Below are positions 11,256 to 23,618 of a DNA stretch of 64,000 nucleotides, in pieces; within the stretch, counting starts at the first letter, position 1; every line of letters begins with the position of its first letter. The notes beneath the pieces were generated by a model. It made no database searches and had not been told where the DNA came from. It saw nothing but the letters and a program-made list of their open reading frames with translations. Made by a program: the position numbers and the translations under genes. Source of the DNA: Panopea generosa (taxonomy: Eukaryota; Mollusca; Bivalvia; Adapedonta; Hiatellidae); contig CM055901.1 in NCBI GenBank assembly GCA_029582155.1, positions 53,015,206 to 53,079,205 of the forward strand. Reading direction: 5' to 3'.

Positions 11256-13811
11256 AAAAAGTATTTTCCAACTACGCTTAAAATTTTAGTACGCAGTTTT
11301 ACATTCACAATAGTAGTTTCTACTAACGTGTGTGTTACATTATTAAAAATAACACAACGTATCTAAATACCGGGGTTAAGCGATCACAGATCGGCGTCAA
11401 CACTTTCAGCGTTACTAAACATATATTTATCATTAAAAACACACCACTGCGCATGCCAGTTTGAAAATAGTTGGTTAGCAACGCCTCGAGTAATACTGGT
11501 AAACGCATTAACAACTCCATTGATTGAATCTGGTTGAGTTCACGTATTAACTGATTAAAAAAGATAACGTTGCTTTAAGACCCGATCTAAAAGAATTTTA
11601 AGAATACCGTTCCACTTACATTTAACCCCACCGCCGTCTTCAAGAACACGAGTCCTTTTATCATTGTCGCAATCATCTCCGATTCTACCTTTGGCTGCGC
11701 ATAAACGTGGCGACCTGCTTGAATCAAAACGTTTGACTCCGTGAGTATTGCATTTTTATCAAGAGAGGCCCGGTTCATGTGAATGTTTGGAACATAACAC
11801 TCACCACCAGTAAAATCATTAACTCATTCATAAATAATTATAATTACTATAATGTCATATCCAACAAGTATGTTCACAAAGTCATCATGTATTTTGACAC
11901 TGCTTGATGTGTACCTTTATTTATTTATAGATGTGTAACTTTCCAAATATATGGTTTTGGTTAATAATCAAATAGAAAATAATGTATTAATTATGTTGAT
12001 TGGTTAGTTATACTGACCAAAAAGTAAAACAATTTCATTGGTTGAATATCTTTACCTCCAAAACAGTATAGATATTATTATTTAAGAAAGGTCAGCTCAC
12101 CCTAGTTGTACCCATTATTCCCCACATCTCTGCCGTTGATATACACATTAGTGTATGCAATCAAGGATGTATTTGCTTTCTTATCACTTTTGAAGTTAGT
12201 CTCATTTGTATTGCATAGCACCGCTAATTCGCTAGTATCCGACGGACATCCCGATTTAAACGCATAGTTGTTTTACTACAACTATCACTACTCCCTTTAT
12301 TCTCCATTTTCTTATTTCCTCTCATAACTTACTAGTCCGTCATAGCCCAAACACATTCCAGTCCAATATCTAGAAGAAGAATTATTATTTGCAATGCGTC
12401 CATATATTGGCTTGTGTTACGTGATCTCATAATGACAATAAATATCCAAGAGTAAACGTATCATTTGCCACACCTCAACAAGCTTAGCAATGAACAAAAC
12501 AATGTATATAAAGTATTTCAAAAAATGTGTTATGATGTTCGGTGATATTTGGAACATCAGAATAAGTGTAATTTAACCACAGTTTGAAAGGATAGCATAA
12601 ATTCTGGGCCTAAATCTGGTTTAGCAGTGCACTTCATCGCGTACGTCTCTACGCGAAACCTATCTTCAAAAAAGTAATTTGAAATAAATGCACCTATTTT
12701 CGAATAATTTAAAACATATAAAATCTCATTGTAAATTTTAGAACTTTACGTGATATATTTGCTGCAAAAGTCACTTTTAATTAAATTATTTACTGAAGTT
12801 GTGGATTCAAGCAAGACTGGATCTAAAACATGCGAAAAAATATGTCACTGGCTTGTGTGATTACGGTTGATTTAGTATAATATGTTGTATGATATCCCGC
12901 CTGCATCAAGCTGGACGCTTTATATAAGATGTAAGACGTAAGGGATTTAATCCAATATAAAAACTGCACACTTATCTTAGCGAAGACAATGACAAAGTGG
13001 ATAATTTCTGATCAAATTGAATAATGTCAGATTAAAAGATACACTGGCAGCACTGAACGCAACTTTTAAGATATTAACTAATATCAATATGACAATTGTC
13101 TGAATAATCGAGTTAGAAACCACATCATTGTCGCAATCACTTGTTCTTTAGCAGACATTCAAAACAGTCCTTGAGGAAATAAATCATCATAAAGATGATG
13201 CTCTAGGGATAGACCCAGTACATCTGATAAACCAGAAAGCTATTTTGTGATTGTTTTAACTGTTGACAATAATTCTATTGGAAAATATGCAAATATTGCG
13301 AATATTGCCACAAAAAAGAAACATTCCGTACGGGCTTAATTTACATGCTAGACAAGTTAAACTTATATTCCCTAAGTGCATATGCAGACATATAATATGA
13401 TGGAATTCGTTATACACACTATCATATCACGGATACCTCCTTGGCAAGTGCAATAAAATGGCAACAAGATACCAATGCACAAGCACGCACTACGCACGCA
13501 CTTACTTACGCGCGCACACATTCTATTTTTAAATCGTATGTGACAAATATTTCTTCCAGAAATATCAGAATTGAACAGAAATTATATACCACTAACTCCG
13601 TACCTATCCCTAACATGATGTAAATTATGTTGCATTTGAATATATCTATATGGAAAATATAACTATATGCATGAGTACAATGGATGAATATCAGAAAAAT
13701 AATAAAAAAAGCTTATTTTTCAGACGAACTGTCAAAATTATTAAATATTGTACTTATTGTATGTAATTCCGGTAATGGAATGCAAAATAACGAAAAGTAA
13801 AAAAAGAAAAC
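11256..13811. other. Mostly unassigned DNA with one weak exon candidate
   Basis: The only point of note is a 117-bp minus-strand stretch (11620-11736) with phase-matched splice-like ends, described under findings. The rest holds no recognisable gene or repeat. Confidence 0.35.
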
Positions 13812-13860
13812 AGCAGATTCGGTTTCATTGCGTCTGTCCATCACGGGTAATGGAACATGA
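13812..13860 (+). repeat. Short dispersed repeat, copy 2
   Basis: This copy matches 5584-5640 over GCAGATTCGGTTTCATT and GTCTGTCCAT, but here it is not followed by the SINE body, so the repeated word can exist without it. Confidence 0.55.
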
Positions 13861-16629
13861 TTCATTCCTCACGCCTTCAGAACGAACATAAATACTTAAA
13901 CGCTATTCTATTCTCTAGCAACAATGAATGACCCTCATGTTCCTCCAAAGAATTCGAAATACTTTAATTTCCATGCGTGTTCATTTACTTTATAGCAGTG
14001 CTGTTTAGAAGCCAATGTTAAAACGTTCAGGAAATGGGTAATTTTATAAAAAAAATTAAATCACTTTAAAGTACAACCGAAATGGACAAAGCAAATACTT
14101 TTTGGGCCTTCTGGCCTTTAAATAATCAATCATTACCTTTACGTAGTGTCATTATCATTTATTGTTTCCTTTAAAGGAAGTTAGTTGCTTTATGCTTGAA
14201 GACAAGACTAATTATATAGCTTACTTGTTATTGTGAGTACGATACTAAAGTTTAGAACGTTTCCTTTAGTTTGATTCAGGGCGCAATAACATTTTCAATG
14301 TTGATTGTGATATTTTTCTTATTTTATCAAGATATGTATCTAACTGGAATGTCATCTTTTACATTACATTGCAACTTTTGAGATATCATATTTCTTCAGC
14401 CCCCGTATTTGCGTGTCTATTTCCTTTACGTCAGAGCGATGGTAATTTTTCACCAAAGAATAGCCAAGAATCTAACGTAAATGCACCTAAAACATGGTGT
14501 TTTCATATTTCAATATCTTTGCTACATTTCTTTAATGCTCATCCAGCTGTCAGCGAGATTTATGGGTAAAATGTAAAATTGCAAATTAGTCGTTTAGCGT
14601 TATTTTCAAGCAATCGAAATGACCTTTAAATACCTGCATACTGCCTTAATTCTGAAGCAGAAACAGTTGTTTCTTCAGTTTATCTTTGTTAGTTGCATCG
14701 TTCCACTACTCCTCTTGATTTGAGATTAATAAGGTTGGCATATGAACCTCCATCTTAATTAATGTCATCGTAAAAACACTTTCTAACCTTTTTAAAAAAC
14801 ATTATTATCAACGTCAAACACAAGCAATCTAGAGTTTCTTATGTCATGTTTTTTTTATATCGGCTTTATATTATTCAGCTTGTCTCATTTTTATTGCACA
14901 CCTTTCTGATGTAACTACCACTCCTTAACACGAAAATTGTAAACAATCTAATGTTATTTATATGCAAGATCTGTATATTCTCACTTAACGACATATGTAT
15001 ACTTGTATACTATACTGGACGTTATACCTTATCATTATGTCAACTAACATAAAACGTTCTAAATGCGACATCACAGAAGTATTAAATTAGTTGATAATTA
15101 TGTTCAATCAATGGATATCAACAATACAGATTTTAAAACATTTTATGTTGTTATGGTTTCATCTTTTCCCTCGTTCTGACTTTACAATAATAGATTGTAC
15201 CTGCGACATGTAACAATTTAAAGAGTTTATATGTTACTTGGTCAAATGTTATCAACAAATACAATCAATACATAGATTATCATTATCATACAAGTGTAAT
15301 ACACCACACTATTGGTTGCAGCACTGGTGTGCCGCAATACCGGTCACAGCATAGGTAACGTCACTACCAAAATTAATGTTATGTGTTTGTTTTCATTTAA
15401 AAACATAGTTTAGACATCATACACGTTAAATACATACATCCGAAGTGACAGGACTACCCATCTTGGAACAATCAGAGAAGAAACGCTAATGGGAGGCTTA
15501 AAAACAAAGCTACGAGCTCAAATGGTTGAAAATAATTATAAACACTAAAGGATTGAAAAATCCTTGGTTCCGGAAGAGGTTTCGTAAGTAGCTGGAATTA
15601 AAAATTAAAAATGAGATGTATAGAAAAGCAATCAATGAATTAAGATAATGAAATAATACTGTGAGGAAGTTTAAAAAAAACCCAATTTTTTCTACGCCAA
15701 ATCCACATTGGATATCATGTAAATTTAGCAAATGGTAAATATTTGCAATGCGTGCTGTGTATATGGTTTACCATTGTTACAAAATTCCTCCATAATTATT
15801 CTGATATCGCGACAGAATATTGATACTTATTCATATTCATTCCCTTCATTTTCAAGTAAAAATTATAATCGGTTTGAACACGCAATTTTGATTCAAACTT
15901 TTCTCACATTTCGCTGTGCTAGATGTGTATCATGATAATAAGTTTCAGTAAGTAGATGCTACTCCCTTCAAGTTTCTCTGTTTCAAAAGTCAATAAGTTG
16001 TTTAAGTACGAGTTTAAAGGACACGGCTATGTTCCTGTTAACACAATATTTACACCTATGAATATATAAACATATGGACATAATAGTATTTATTCTATAC
16101 CTTTAAGTGTATAGCCAGTCACCTGCCCTAGATGGTACCACGTGATCGTACAATATGTATAAGGTTATTGGATCTACGGCGCCTCGTCCAATATGGTTTT
16201 CACCACAATACGTAAGAGGATAATATATTCCCATATTGTACAAAAATTGTAAAACAATCTTTTAATAAATATTACTATCGGAAACTTTTTATTTAAAGAA
16301 ATTATTCACGTATTTGTAAAGTAGCTGTGTAACTTTACTATATAATATTACTACTGTAGTATACTCCTTTAAACTAAATCAAACTATCTTACCACTATAG
16401 CATACTACCTTATCACTAAATCACACATATTAACCATTGTTTCATACTCCACAATCACTATATTGTACTCCATTATCATATATTAAAGTCACAAGTCGAA
16501 TTGACGCATTTCTCATCTTTTTTTTCTTCGGTCTTTTAATGGATTTTCAAATGCAGGTTCACATCCATGTTGTATTATTGAAATGCATCTGAAACAAGGT
16601 GAGTAGAGTAATCGCAAATAACTTTCTCA
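13861..16629. other. Unassigned DNA with a possible LINE linker remnant
   Basis: No intact feature. In one plus-strand frame at 15545-15720 the translation KNPWFRKRFRK followed by LELKIKNEMYRKAIN, with stops, looks like the lysine-rich linker between LINE endonuclease and polymerase. The match is short and unconfirmed. A degenerate AT-rich block at 16320-16490 repeats variants of ACTATAGCATACTAC. Confidence 0.3.
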
Positions 16630-16722
16630 TATTAAGTTTATTGACCAAGCGAGGATCAAACTCATGACGTCAATGCTGAAAAGTACATGATCTTGAGACA
16701 TAATCTTTGATCACTCAGCCTG
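16630..16722 (-). mobile_element. tRNA-Leu-like SINE head or decayed tRNA
   Basis: On the minus strand the order is GGCTGAGTGATCAAAG (A-box-like, as in class II tRNAs), TCTCAAGATCATG around a possible CAA anticodon, a long variable-arm-like stretch, then GAGTTTGATCCTC (B-box-like). Stem pairings are imperfect, so it is not an active tRNA gene. The two boxes in order make a Leu/Ser-tRNA-derived SINE head or a tRNA pseudogene likely. Confidence 0.5.
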
Positions 16723-18981
16723 AGATGAATACCGCCATTGAAATCAAGTTTACACTGCGCACTAAGTTTATCAGATTCTTACAATCAATGATAGTTCATG
16801 GACATGTATTAGGTATAACTATCTGCTTTGTGAGAGTGATGAAAACGTTCTTGAGAACATATTCAATTCAATGAACATGGAGACGTCTTAATATTTCTTG
16901 CATACCGAACAATGATTTCAGCATATTGTTACCGGGTATGAATATTTTTCATATTACACCCCTTCACGCGCTCATCCTAACCTGCTGTGACGTTGGGACA
17001 ATTCATGACGCGACGTATTTAACCATATGACTTAATGTATTTAATTTGACGTCTTAAAAAGCATTATGATTAAATTTTACAATACTTATAAATTGAAATG
17101 AGTATCCAATGTGTTTAGTATGCAAGTAAAAATAATCTTACATGGCTTTTGCGATTCAGATAGAAAAATCAGATAGATAACTCTTTTCGCAGGAATCAGC
17201 ATAAAAGGTTCAACTTGGTGTATAAGGAAACTCCCATATTAAACACGACACTGTTTTTCTTTGTGTTCCACAACAGTATTTTATTGGATAATATTGAATA
17301 TCACAACTGCAAACGCTGGCGGGCGTAGTCAACCGTACATGGGCTCACATCCTATTCATTCTGGAGACCATTGCTCGGAACAGAATGCCACTTAAACTTG
17401 CGCTAGAGTGCGTGAGGTGAGTCTGCTGTTGTATTTTATTTTGACTGTATTTTGTGCTTTCAAGTAATGAAATGCCATTTACCATTGTCAAACTTTTATA
17501 TCATTAAAACTAGTTTGAGAAACGATTTGAAACTATATTTTATTAATTAAAAGTCCAAATCGACGAAACATGTTGATGTAAAGTTTTTGTTAATAATTCC
17601 TTTATTAGAGATAAACATTTATTTATAAAACAGTATATATGTCATAGTTGCACAACGATAAGGATAAACATATATGCTTTTGAAGTGTATTTTGCTTAAT
17701 TGCGATTCATTTACAAAACAAAGCAACACAAACAGAATAATTCGGCGCAATTATTACTGAACATTTATTGTCAAATTTTTTTAAATAAACGCAATAATTG
17801 TCATTTTAATTAACGAATATTTTCATCGTTTTTTTTATTATATACAGAAAAAACTTATATCAGAACTATATATCAGAACTATATATGAGAAATATATATA
17901 TATGAGAACTACACTGGCTAAGGGAACTCTCAAAATAGCAAAATTGCTATATTTTTCTTTGGACTTTTATTAAAGAATTTCAGTATGTGCTGCCGTTATA
18001 ACGACAAATAATCCTGATTGACGTGAAACCTAAATGTGCAATGCATTGTAATCTTGAATCGATACTTCTTAAAATAAAGAAGTATAATACATGTGCTGAA
18101 CCAAAAACTACTAGTAAAGCTTTTGACTAACACAGAGTGATGTATCAGTCTGTCTTAAACAATCTATATTATTCTATATATTTTATAAGATGAGTTATTG
18201 TAAGATCTGAATTGGAAGACGCTTGCGGATTACAGCATTTACTTGACTCAGATCTAACGTTTACAGGTAGAAATACGCTCTTACTATGATATACCGTATC
18301 GTGTCTGCGCCTGTGATTAACTTCCAGCCATTGGTAGATTTCTAAACACTAGGTCATGCTGTTTTATTGTATTTTTAGGATACAGATAACATAACATTTA
18401 TATTATAATGGCGACGAAGCAGTCGAAAAATTACTGTGAATAACATATTTAGCATATTCGCGTATGAAACCAATTCATGAGCTTTTGTTTTTATTAGAGT
18501 CATTTGAATGTAATTATATAAAACGATTTTTATATCATTAATTACTTCATTTTCAGTTTTTGTTCGGAGTTCTAAATAGAATGCTTTTTTCTAAATCCCA
18601 ATTCTTAGAATTGTTTGTCATTTATGAATTGCAAATGTTATGTAATATACTATGTACAGTTCTTGAATAAAATATTGTTTAAACCAAATAGAATGCTTCT
18701 CAAACCGAAGCCAAAGGAGCGTGAGAGATGTTACATTTAGTATTGCCCCTCATGAACAGGCCTGATAGATGCGACTCTGCCTTTTTCGTGTCATGGTTGC
18801 GTTCTGGGCTTCAAAAAAGACACTTATATTAAAGTTTTTTTTCCTGAAAACAACAACAACAAAAACAAAAAACAGCAACTCTCAAAACACGAGCGATTAA
18901 TAAATGATAGAAATTAAATACAGTAGGGAGAAATACCATTTAACACTGAGCGCAATCATTAGAAATAATATTCTGTCCTAT

Positions 18982-18983
<2 letters not shown>
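16723..18983. other. Mostly unassigned DNA with one GC-rich patch
   Basis: A GC-richer patch at 17277-17416 has a good acceptor-like and donor-like border but no open frame (see findings). There is a short TA-rich tract near 17865-17903. Nothing else was recognised. Confidence 0.35.

Positions 18984-19015
<32 letters not shown>
18984..19015. repeat. (TA)n microsatellite
   Basis: About 16 uninterrupted TA units, directly next to a dispersed repeat that is also flanked by (TA)n at its other copy. Confidence 0.9.
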
Positions 19016-19018
<3 letters not shown>

Positions 19019-19115
19019 GAGATAGTTTTTTTTGAACAATCAGACATAAATCTACAGATCATACTAAGGCGAGACTGCCTAGCTACAATGAAAACCATAC
19101 ATACAAGATCAATGC
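19015..19115 (+). mobile_element. Small dispersed element beside (TA)n, copy 1
   Basis: Starts GGAGATAG and contains CAGACATAAATCTACAGATC and GCCTAGCTACAATGAAAACC. The same order of words occurs on the minus strand at 46706-46818, where the copy is bounded by an inverted GGAGATAATTA pair. Both copies sit against a (TA)n tract, which suggests insertion into TA-rich target sites. Confidence 0.65.
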
Positions 19116-20044
19116 ATATACCAACCCAATACAATTGGTGTCAACTATGACTTATATCCTATGGTTTTGCATACAACACATCTTGACTGTAGGGACAATA
19201 AACATACATGAACTGATAGCTTTACATGAATGGAATCTAGTTAAGGATGCATAACTACCTTCACGCTTTATAAAGGACATACATTAGATTCGTTGGATCA
19301 TATAGATACAGTGAAATAGTGAAATAGTTTGTACGCATTGGCGGGATGCCACTGGAATAATACGTGCGTTGTACAACAACGTAATTGTTAGCTTATGTTC
19401 CTTATCGTCCAATTCTTTACAAGTGATAGCTAGTAGACGCTTGTTTCGTCTGAAACACTGTTGTAAACACTGCAACAATTATCAAAAAATAAATAAATGC
19501 AAAACAATACAGCTATTGGCGGAAAAACTGGTTAAAGGCCAATCCGTCGTGGCATTACTATTTAGTTGTATGTTGTATGTTTAAGATTGTAGTGTTAATG
19601 CAGTATTGGTGGTTGTTGTAGTTGGATTATTGTAATTTAGTGTTTATGCATCCACGACAATTGGATGAAATGTATTTACAGCGGTATGAGCGGTACAATT
19701 ATGTTTATAACATTTTATTTGAGGTGCTTCATTATTTCAAGTAGGCACGCCAAGCTTACATCTCACATAAGTAATACTGAAGTATGTAATTGTTTAGGAG
19801 GTAAAATATACTGGAAAACACAAATCCACGATATTTACCACATATGTCATCGGTTGCATGGCTGAAGCAAGAACATGCATACAATGATATACAGGACCTC
19901 TGTGGAGGCGTGGTTTCCAAATGGAAGAAATCTATAAATGAACACGCGTAATCAGGTACATGTCCCTTTAGAAAAAAATGGCAAATAAAACTGAAGAAAA
20001 TGTCCTGTGTATGTCTGTATAGTTGAAAGTATGTAAAAACATCA
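19116..20044. other. Unassigned DNA
   Basis: Several short frames overlap on both strands near 19284-19584 but carry no motif. No repeat recognised. Confidence 0.35.
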
Positions 20045-20610
20045 AAGGGAATATATCAGGACTTTTAAAAACATCAAAATTGGCTAAAACTATTTTTTTC
20101 CAACACAACATGCCTATTTGTACTCACTGATCCCGTATTGCCAAACGGATGATATATTTAAACATGTCTAAATAGTATATTAAAAGGGAATTTCCTATCT
20201 TGGTCTACGCGACTATGTTAGACTGAAATAGATTTCTCGTTAAAAATGCATCGTATTTTATGACAAATTAAGTGAGATTTAAATTTGATTTCAGTTTGAT
20301 CCGTTATAAACAGGGATGTACCCAGGATTTCAGTTAAGAGGAAGCGCAACAAATTATCTTAACGGGCACACATGTTTTTCAGTAGAAATATTGTGAATTT
20401 AAATCAAATATGGAAGTTAAGGGGAGCACGGTAAGAGGCGTACACCGTTGTTTTTAAAGAGTAGATCCACCATTGATTCAGGTTTACACGTAGTAGGATT
20501 GTCTCATCTTAAAAATAGTCAGAATAACGTCAACCAGTACTTAAGAGCTGTCTATTTAAAGAATGGGGATTTCGTTTCAAGTTGATCACTCCAATTTATT
20601 TGAGAAATAA
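20045..20610 (+). mobile_element. Interspersed repeat family R, copy A
   Basis: The copy runs from GGGAATATATCAGGAC through ACTCACTGATCCCGTATTGC, GGAATTTCCTATCTTGGTC, TTTTATGACAAATTAAGT, GGTTTACACGTAG and GGGGATTTCGTTTCAAGTT. The same ordered words occur at 31160-31575 (minus) and 36850-37270 (plus). An internal segment at about 20318-20481 is missing from the other two copies and is annotated separately. No coding frame is present. Confidence 0.75.
20318..20481. mobile_element. Nested ~160-bp insertion in copy A
   Basis: In copies B and C the word ATCCGTTATA or its equivalent is followed almost at once by ACAGGTTTACACGTAG or its equivalent. Here the two are separated by about 160 bp beginning GGGATGTACCCAGGATTTC. 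A CAGG word at both borders could be the target duplication. The family is not identified. Confidence 0.55.
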
Positions 20611-20838
20611 TTTTGCTTTTCAAGACATGTAAACATGATTAGTATGTATTTCTAATCCCAACTGTTAATCTTACGATTTATAGCATCATTGTCTAAAATA
20701 ATTACTCTTTATGAATGTCAAGATTAATGTAATGCAATATGAATAAACAAAATATGTTTAATTCTTTTATGTAACACCAAACATGTAGTTGTAATGCATG
20801 ACGAGGGCTATTTCTTATTGTAATGAGAGTTTATTTGT

Positions 20839-20841
<3 letters not shown>

Positions 20842-20885
<44 letters not shown>
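20842..20885. repeat. (CA)n microsatellite
   Basis: About 22 uninterrupted CA units. Confidence 0.95.
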
Positions 20886-20886
<1 letters not shown>

Positions 20887-22179
20887 TTGTATAAGCTAAA
20901 GATATTGACATCGCTAAGACAAATATATTCAAATAAACACTTTTCATGGATGTTTTCATATTTTCTTTACCTAAAACAGGACACGTTTTTATTATACTTT
21001 CAAAACAAAAGCGACACAAACATCAACATGTTGTTATTTAGTCATTCTTGACAAATATTAAATATAAAATGCTTTTAAACAATTGAAGGTAATATATCCT
21101 AAATTTACAGTACAGTACAGTATTCGAGATTTGAGTAAACATCAACAGGATAGTATCGTTGATATAATAATGAAGAAATCAACAACACATGTTTAAAGGT
21201 GGAATGCCGCGACAAAATCAGTAAAATAAAGAGGTAATCGAGCGTGTAAGCAATTTTTTTTCTGGATAAAATGTCTCGAAAAATCACAGGAAGTACGTCC
21301 ATGTCAAATCAAATATTCGTTGTTATTTTAAGTTTTCACTCGTGTAAACGCAATACATAACGAGGTCTAATAATTACCACAGTATTTACTTTGACTATTT
21401 CCATTTGGATGTATATTGATGAAAGTAACGTATATTTATTTATACATACCATATATAGAGAGCAAATGTTCGCTATTTCTGATGTTTTTGGAAAATATGT
21501 ATATTATATACATATTCCAGAAGGTCCGGACCGTTATAGAATCTGCATGTCACATGGAGCCCACCATTTCCTTGATTGCAGTCACACAAACCTATCAATT
21601 TTGCAATTGTATATAAACCAGTTTCATGCAGATAACTGTATCTGCGTATCATTTGCTGTGTATCATTTCCTATGAACATCATGACTGAACTAGTCGAAAC
21701 ATCCATAAAAACTCATCCCCATCAGAGTGCTTTTTTTTTTTTTACAAATTTCATTTATTTGATGACACTGCTTTCATTTCTGCCTTTCCAATTCACCATT
21801 ATTGAAGATGGCATATTTTTCACAAGAAAACCCCACATCATTGGTTGTCAAAACTTTTCAAAATTAATAAACATGTTTCTTATAGACACCATATGAAGGA
21901 TACTTGCCATCTTTATAACAAAGAGAAACCGCTTCGACAGATTTAGTTTGGAACAAGAATGTTCATATCGTCATTAAGTGTGTGAGTAAGGGGAATTGAC
22001 AGATGTGCACTATGTATTCCAATTCATTTCAAACTTAAATAAATCGCTATATTCAGACTTAATCAAATGTAGCCTTAATGCAACTTTCAGCAGAATTATA
22101 AGTTTATGCCTATATATCCTTATATAGCAGGTCGATCCATCAATTAAAATATTTTTAAGAACTATCGAACATATAAACA
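20886..22179. other. Unassigned DNA with overlapping open frames near 21.4-21.7 kb
   Basis: At 21391-21706 frames of 66-94 codons overlap on both strands. None shows a recognisable domain. No repeat structure was recognised here. Confidence 0.35.
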
Positions 22180-23260
22180 TGTAAAATGTTGAGTTAAATC
22201 GTATGAGACCAATGTTATAAGAAGTATTGCACCAAATAGCGATTACTAGAAATACATATTTTGAAAAGAAAATATTGAGTTAAATCGTATCAGATCAATG
22301 TTATAAGAAGTATTGCATCAAATAGCGATTATTAGAAATACATATTTTGAAAACAAAACATTGAGTTAAAAGTGTTATGTTATAAGAAATATTGCACCAA
22401 AAAGCGGTTATTAGAAATACATATTTTAAAAATAAAACATTGTGTTAAACGTGTTATGTTATCGAAGTATTGCACCAATAAGCGGTTATTAGAAATACAT
22501 ATTATGAAAATAAAACATTGAGTTAAAAGTGTTATAAGAAGTATTGCACCAATAAGCGGTTATTAGAAATACATATTTTGAAAATAAAACATAGTGTTAA
22601 AAGTGTTATGTTATAAGAAGTATTGCGCCAAATAGCGATTATTAGAAATACATATTTTGAAAATAAAACACTGTTTTAAAAGTGTTATGTTATAAGAAGT
22701 ATTGCACCATATAGCGATTATTAGAAATACATATTTTGAAAATAAACATTGAGTTGAAAGTGTTATAAGAAGTATTGTACCAAAAAGCAATTATTAGAAA
22801 TACATATTTTGAAAATAAATCATTGAGTAAAAAGTGTTATAAGAAATATTGCACCAAAAAGCGATTATTAGAAATACATTGAGTTAAAAGTGTTTTAAGA
22901 TGTAATGCACCAAATAGCGATAATTAGAAATACATATTTTGAAAATAAAACATTGAGTTGAAAGTGTTATAATAAATATTGCACCAAAAAGCAATTATTA
23001 GAAATACATTTTTTGAAAAAAAAATAATTGAGTAAAAAGTGTTATAGGAAGTATTGCACCAAATAGCGATTATTAGGAATACACATTTGAAACAAAAACA
23101 TTGTGTTAAAACTATTATAAGAAGTCTTGCACCAAAACGCGATTATTAGAAAATCATTTCTTGAAAATAAAACATTGTGTTAAAAGTGTTATGTTATAAG
23201 AAATATTGCACAAATAGCGATTATCAGAATTACATATTTTGATATCGTGTTAAAAGTATA
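22180..23260. repeat. 73/79-bp tandem array, about 14 copies
   Basis: The core ATTGCACCAAATAGCGATTA, then TTAGAAATACATATTTTGAA and a joint AACATTGAGTTAAAAGTGTT, repeats at spacings of mostly 73-74 or 78-80 bp. The two lengths differ by an extra ATGTTA before TTATAAGAAG. One unit near 22904 is shortened to about 56 bp and the first spacing is 85 bp. The alternation of two unit lengths suggests expansion by blocks of units. The array ends about 350 bp before the LINE ORF1. Confidence 0.9.
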
Positions 23261-23618
23261 GTTATGGAAGTACAAATGTTAAAACAAGTGTATTAGCATA
23301 CATATATTTATCACGTAGTATTAAGTAGCGTAAGAATGTAGAAATGTGATTATCGATAATATTGTATCGGGTTGACATGGAGATTGTAATGTTCATTTTT
23401 TTTTACTATTCTGTCATGCATTGAGAGCGGACGTGTTTTATTTGCTCTCGAACATTTTGGATTTTATTACTTTCTAGTTAAGCTTAAATCTAATGCTATT
23501 ATCTATAATCACTAATAAGCGTTTATGAACTATACGGAGTAAATTCAATGGATAATATATGAAAAGTGGATACGTTATGAATTTATAATTATTAACTACT
23601 ATACATCATAGAGTAGAA
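23261..23618. other. Possible 5' untranslated region of the LINE
   Basis: No independent feature. Its position directly before the LINE ORF1 start makes it a candidate 5' UTR, but there is nothing to compare it with in this window. Confidence 0.3.

Noticed and set aside
15545-15720. Possible LINE linker peptide
   Set aside because: Only about 25 residues look right, stops interrupt it, and no endonuclease or polymerase blocks flank it; noted but not called as an element.
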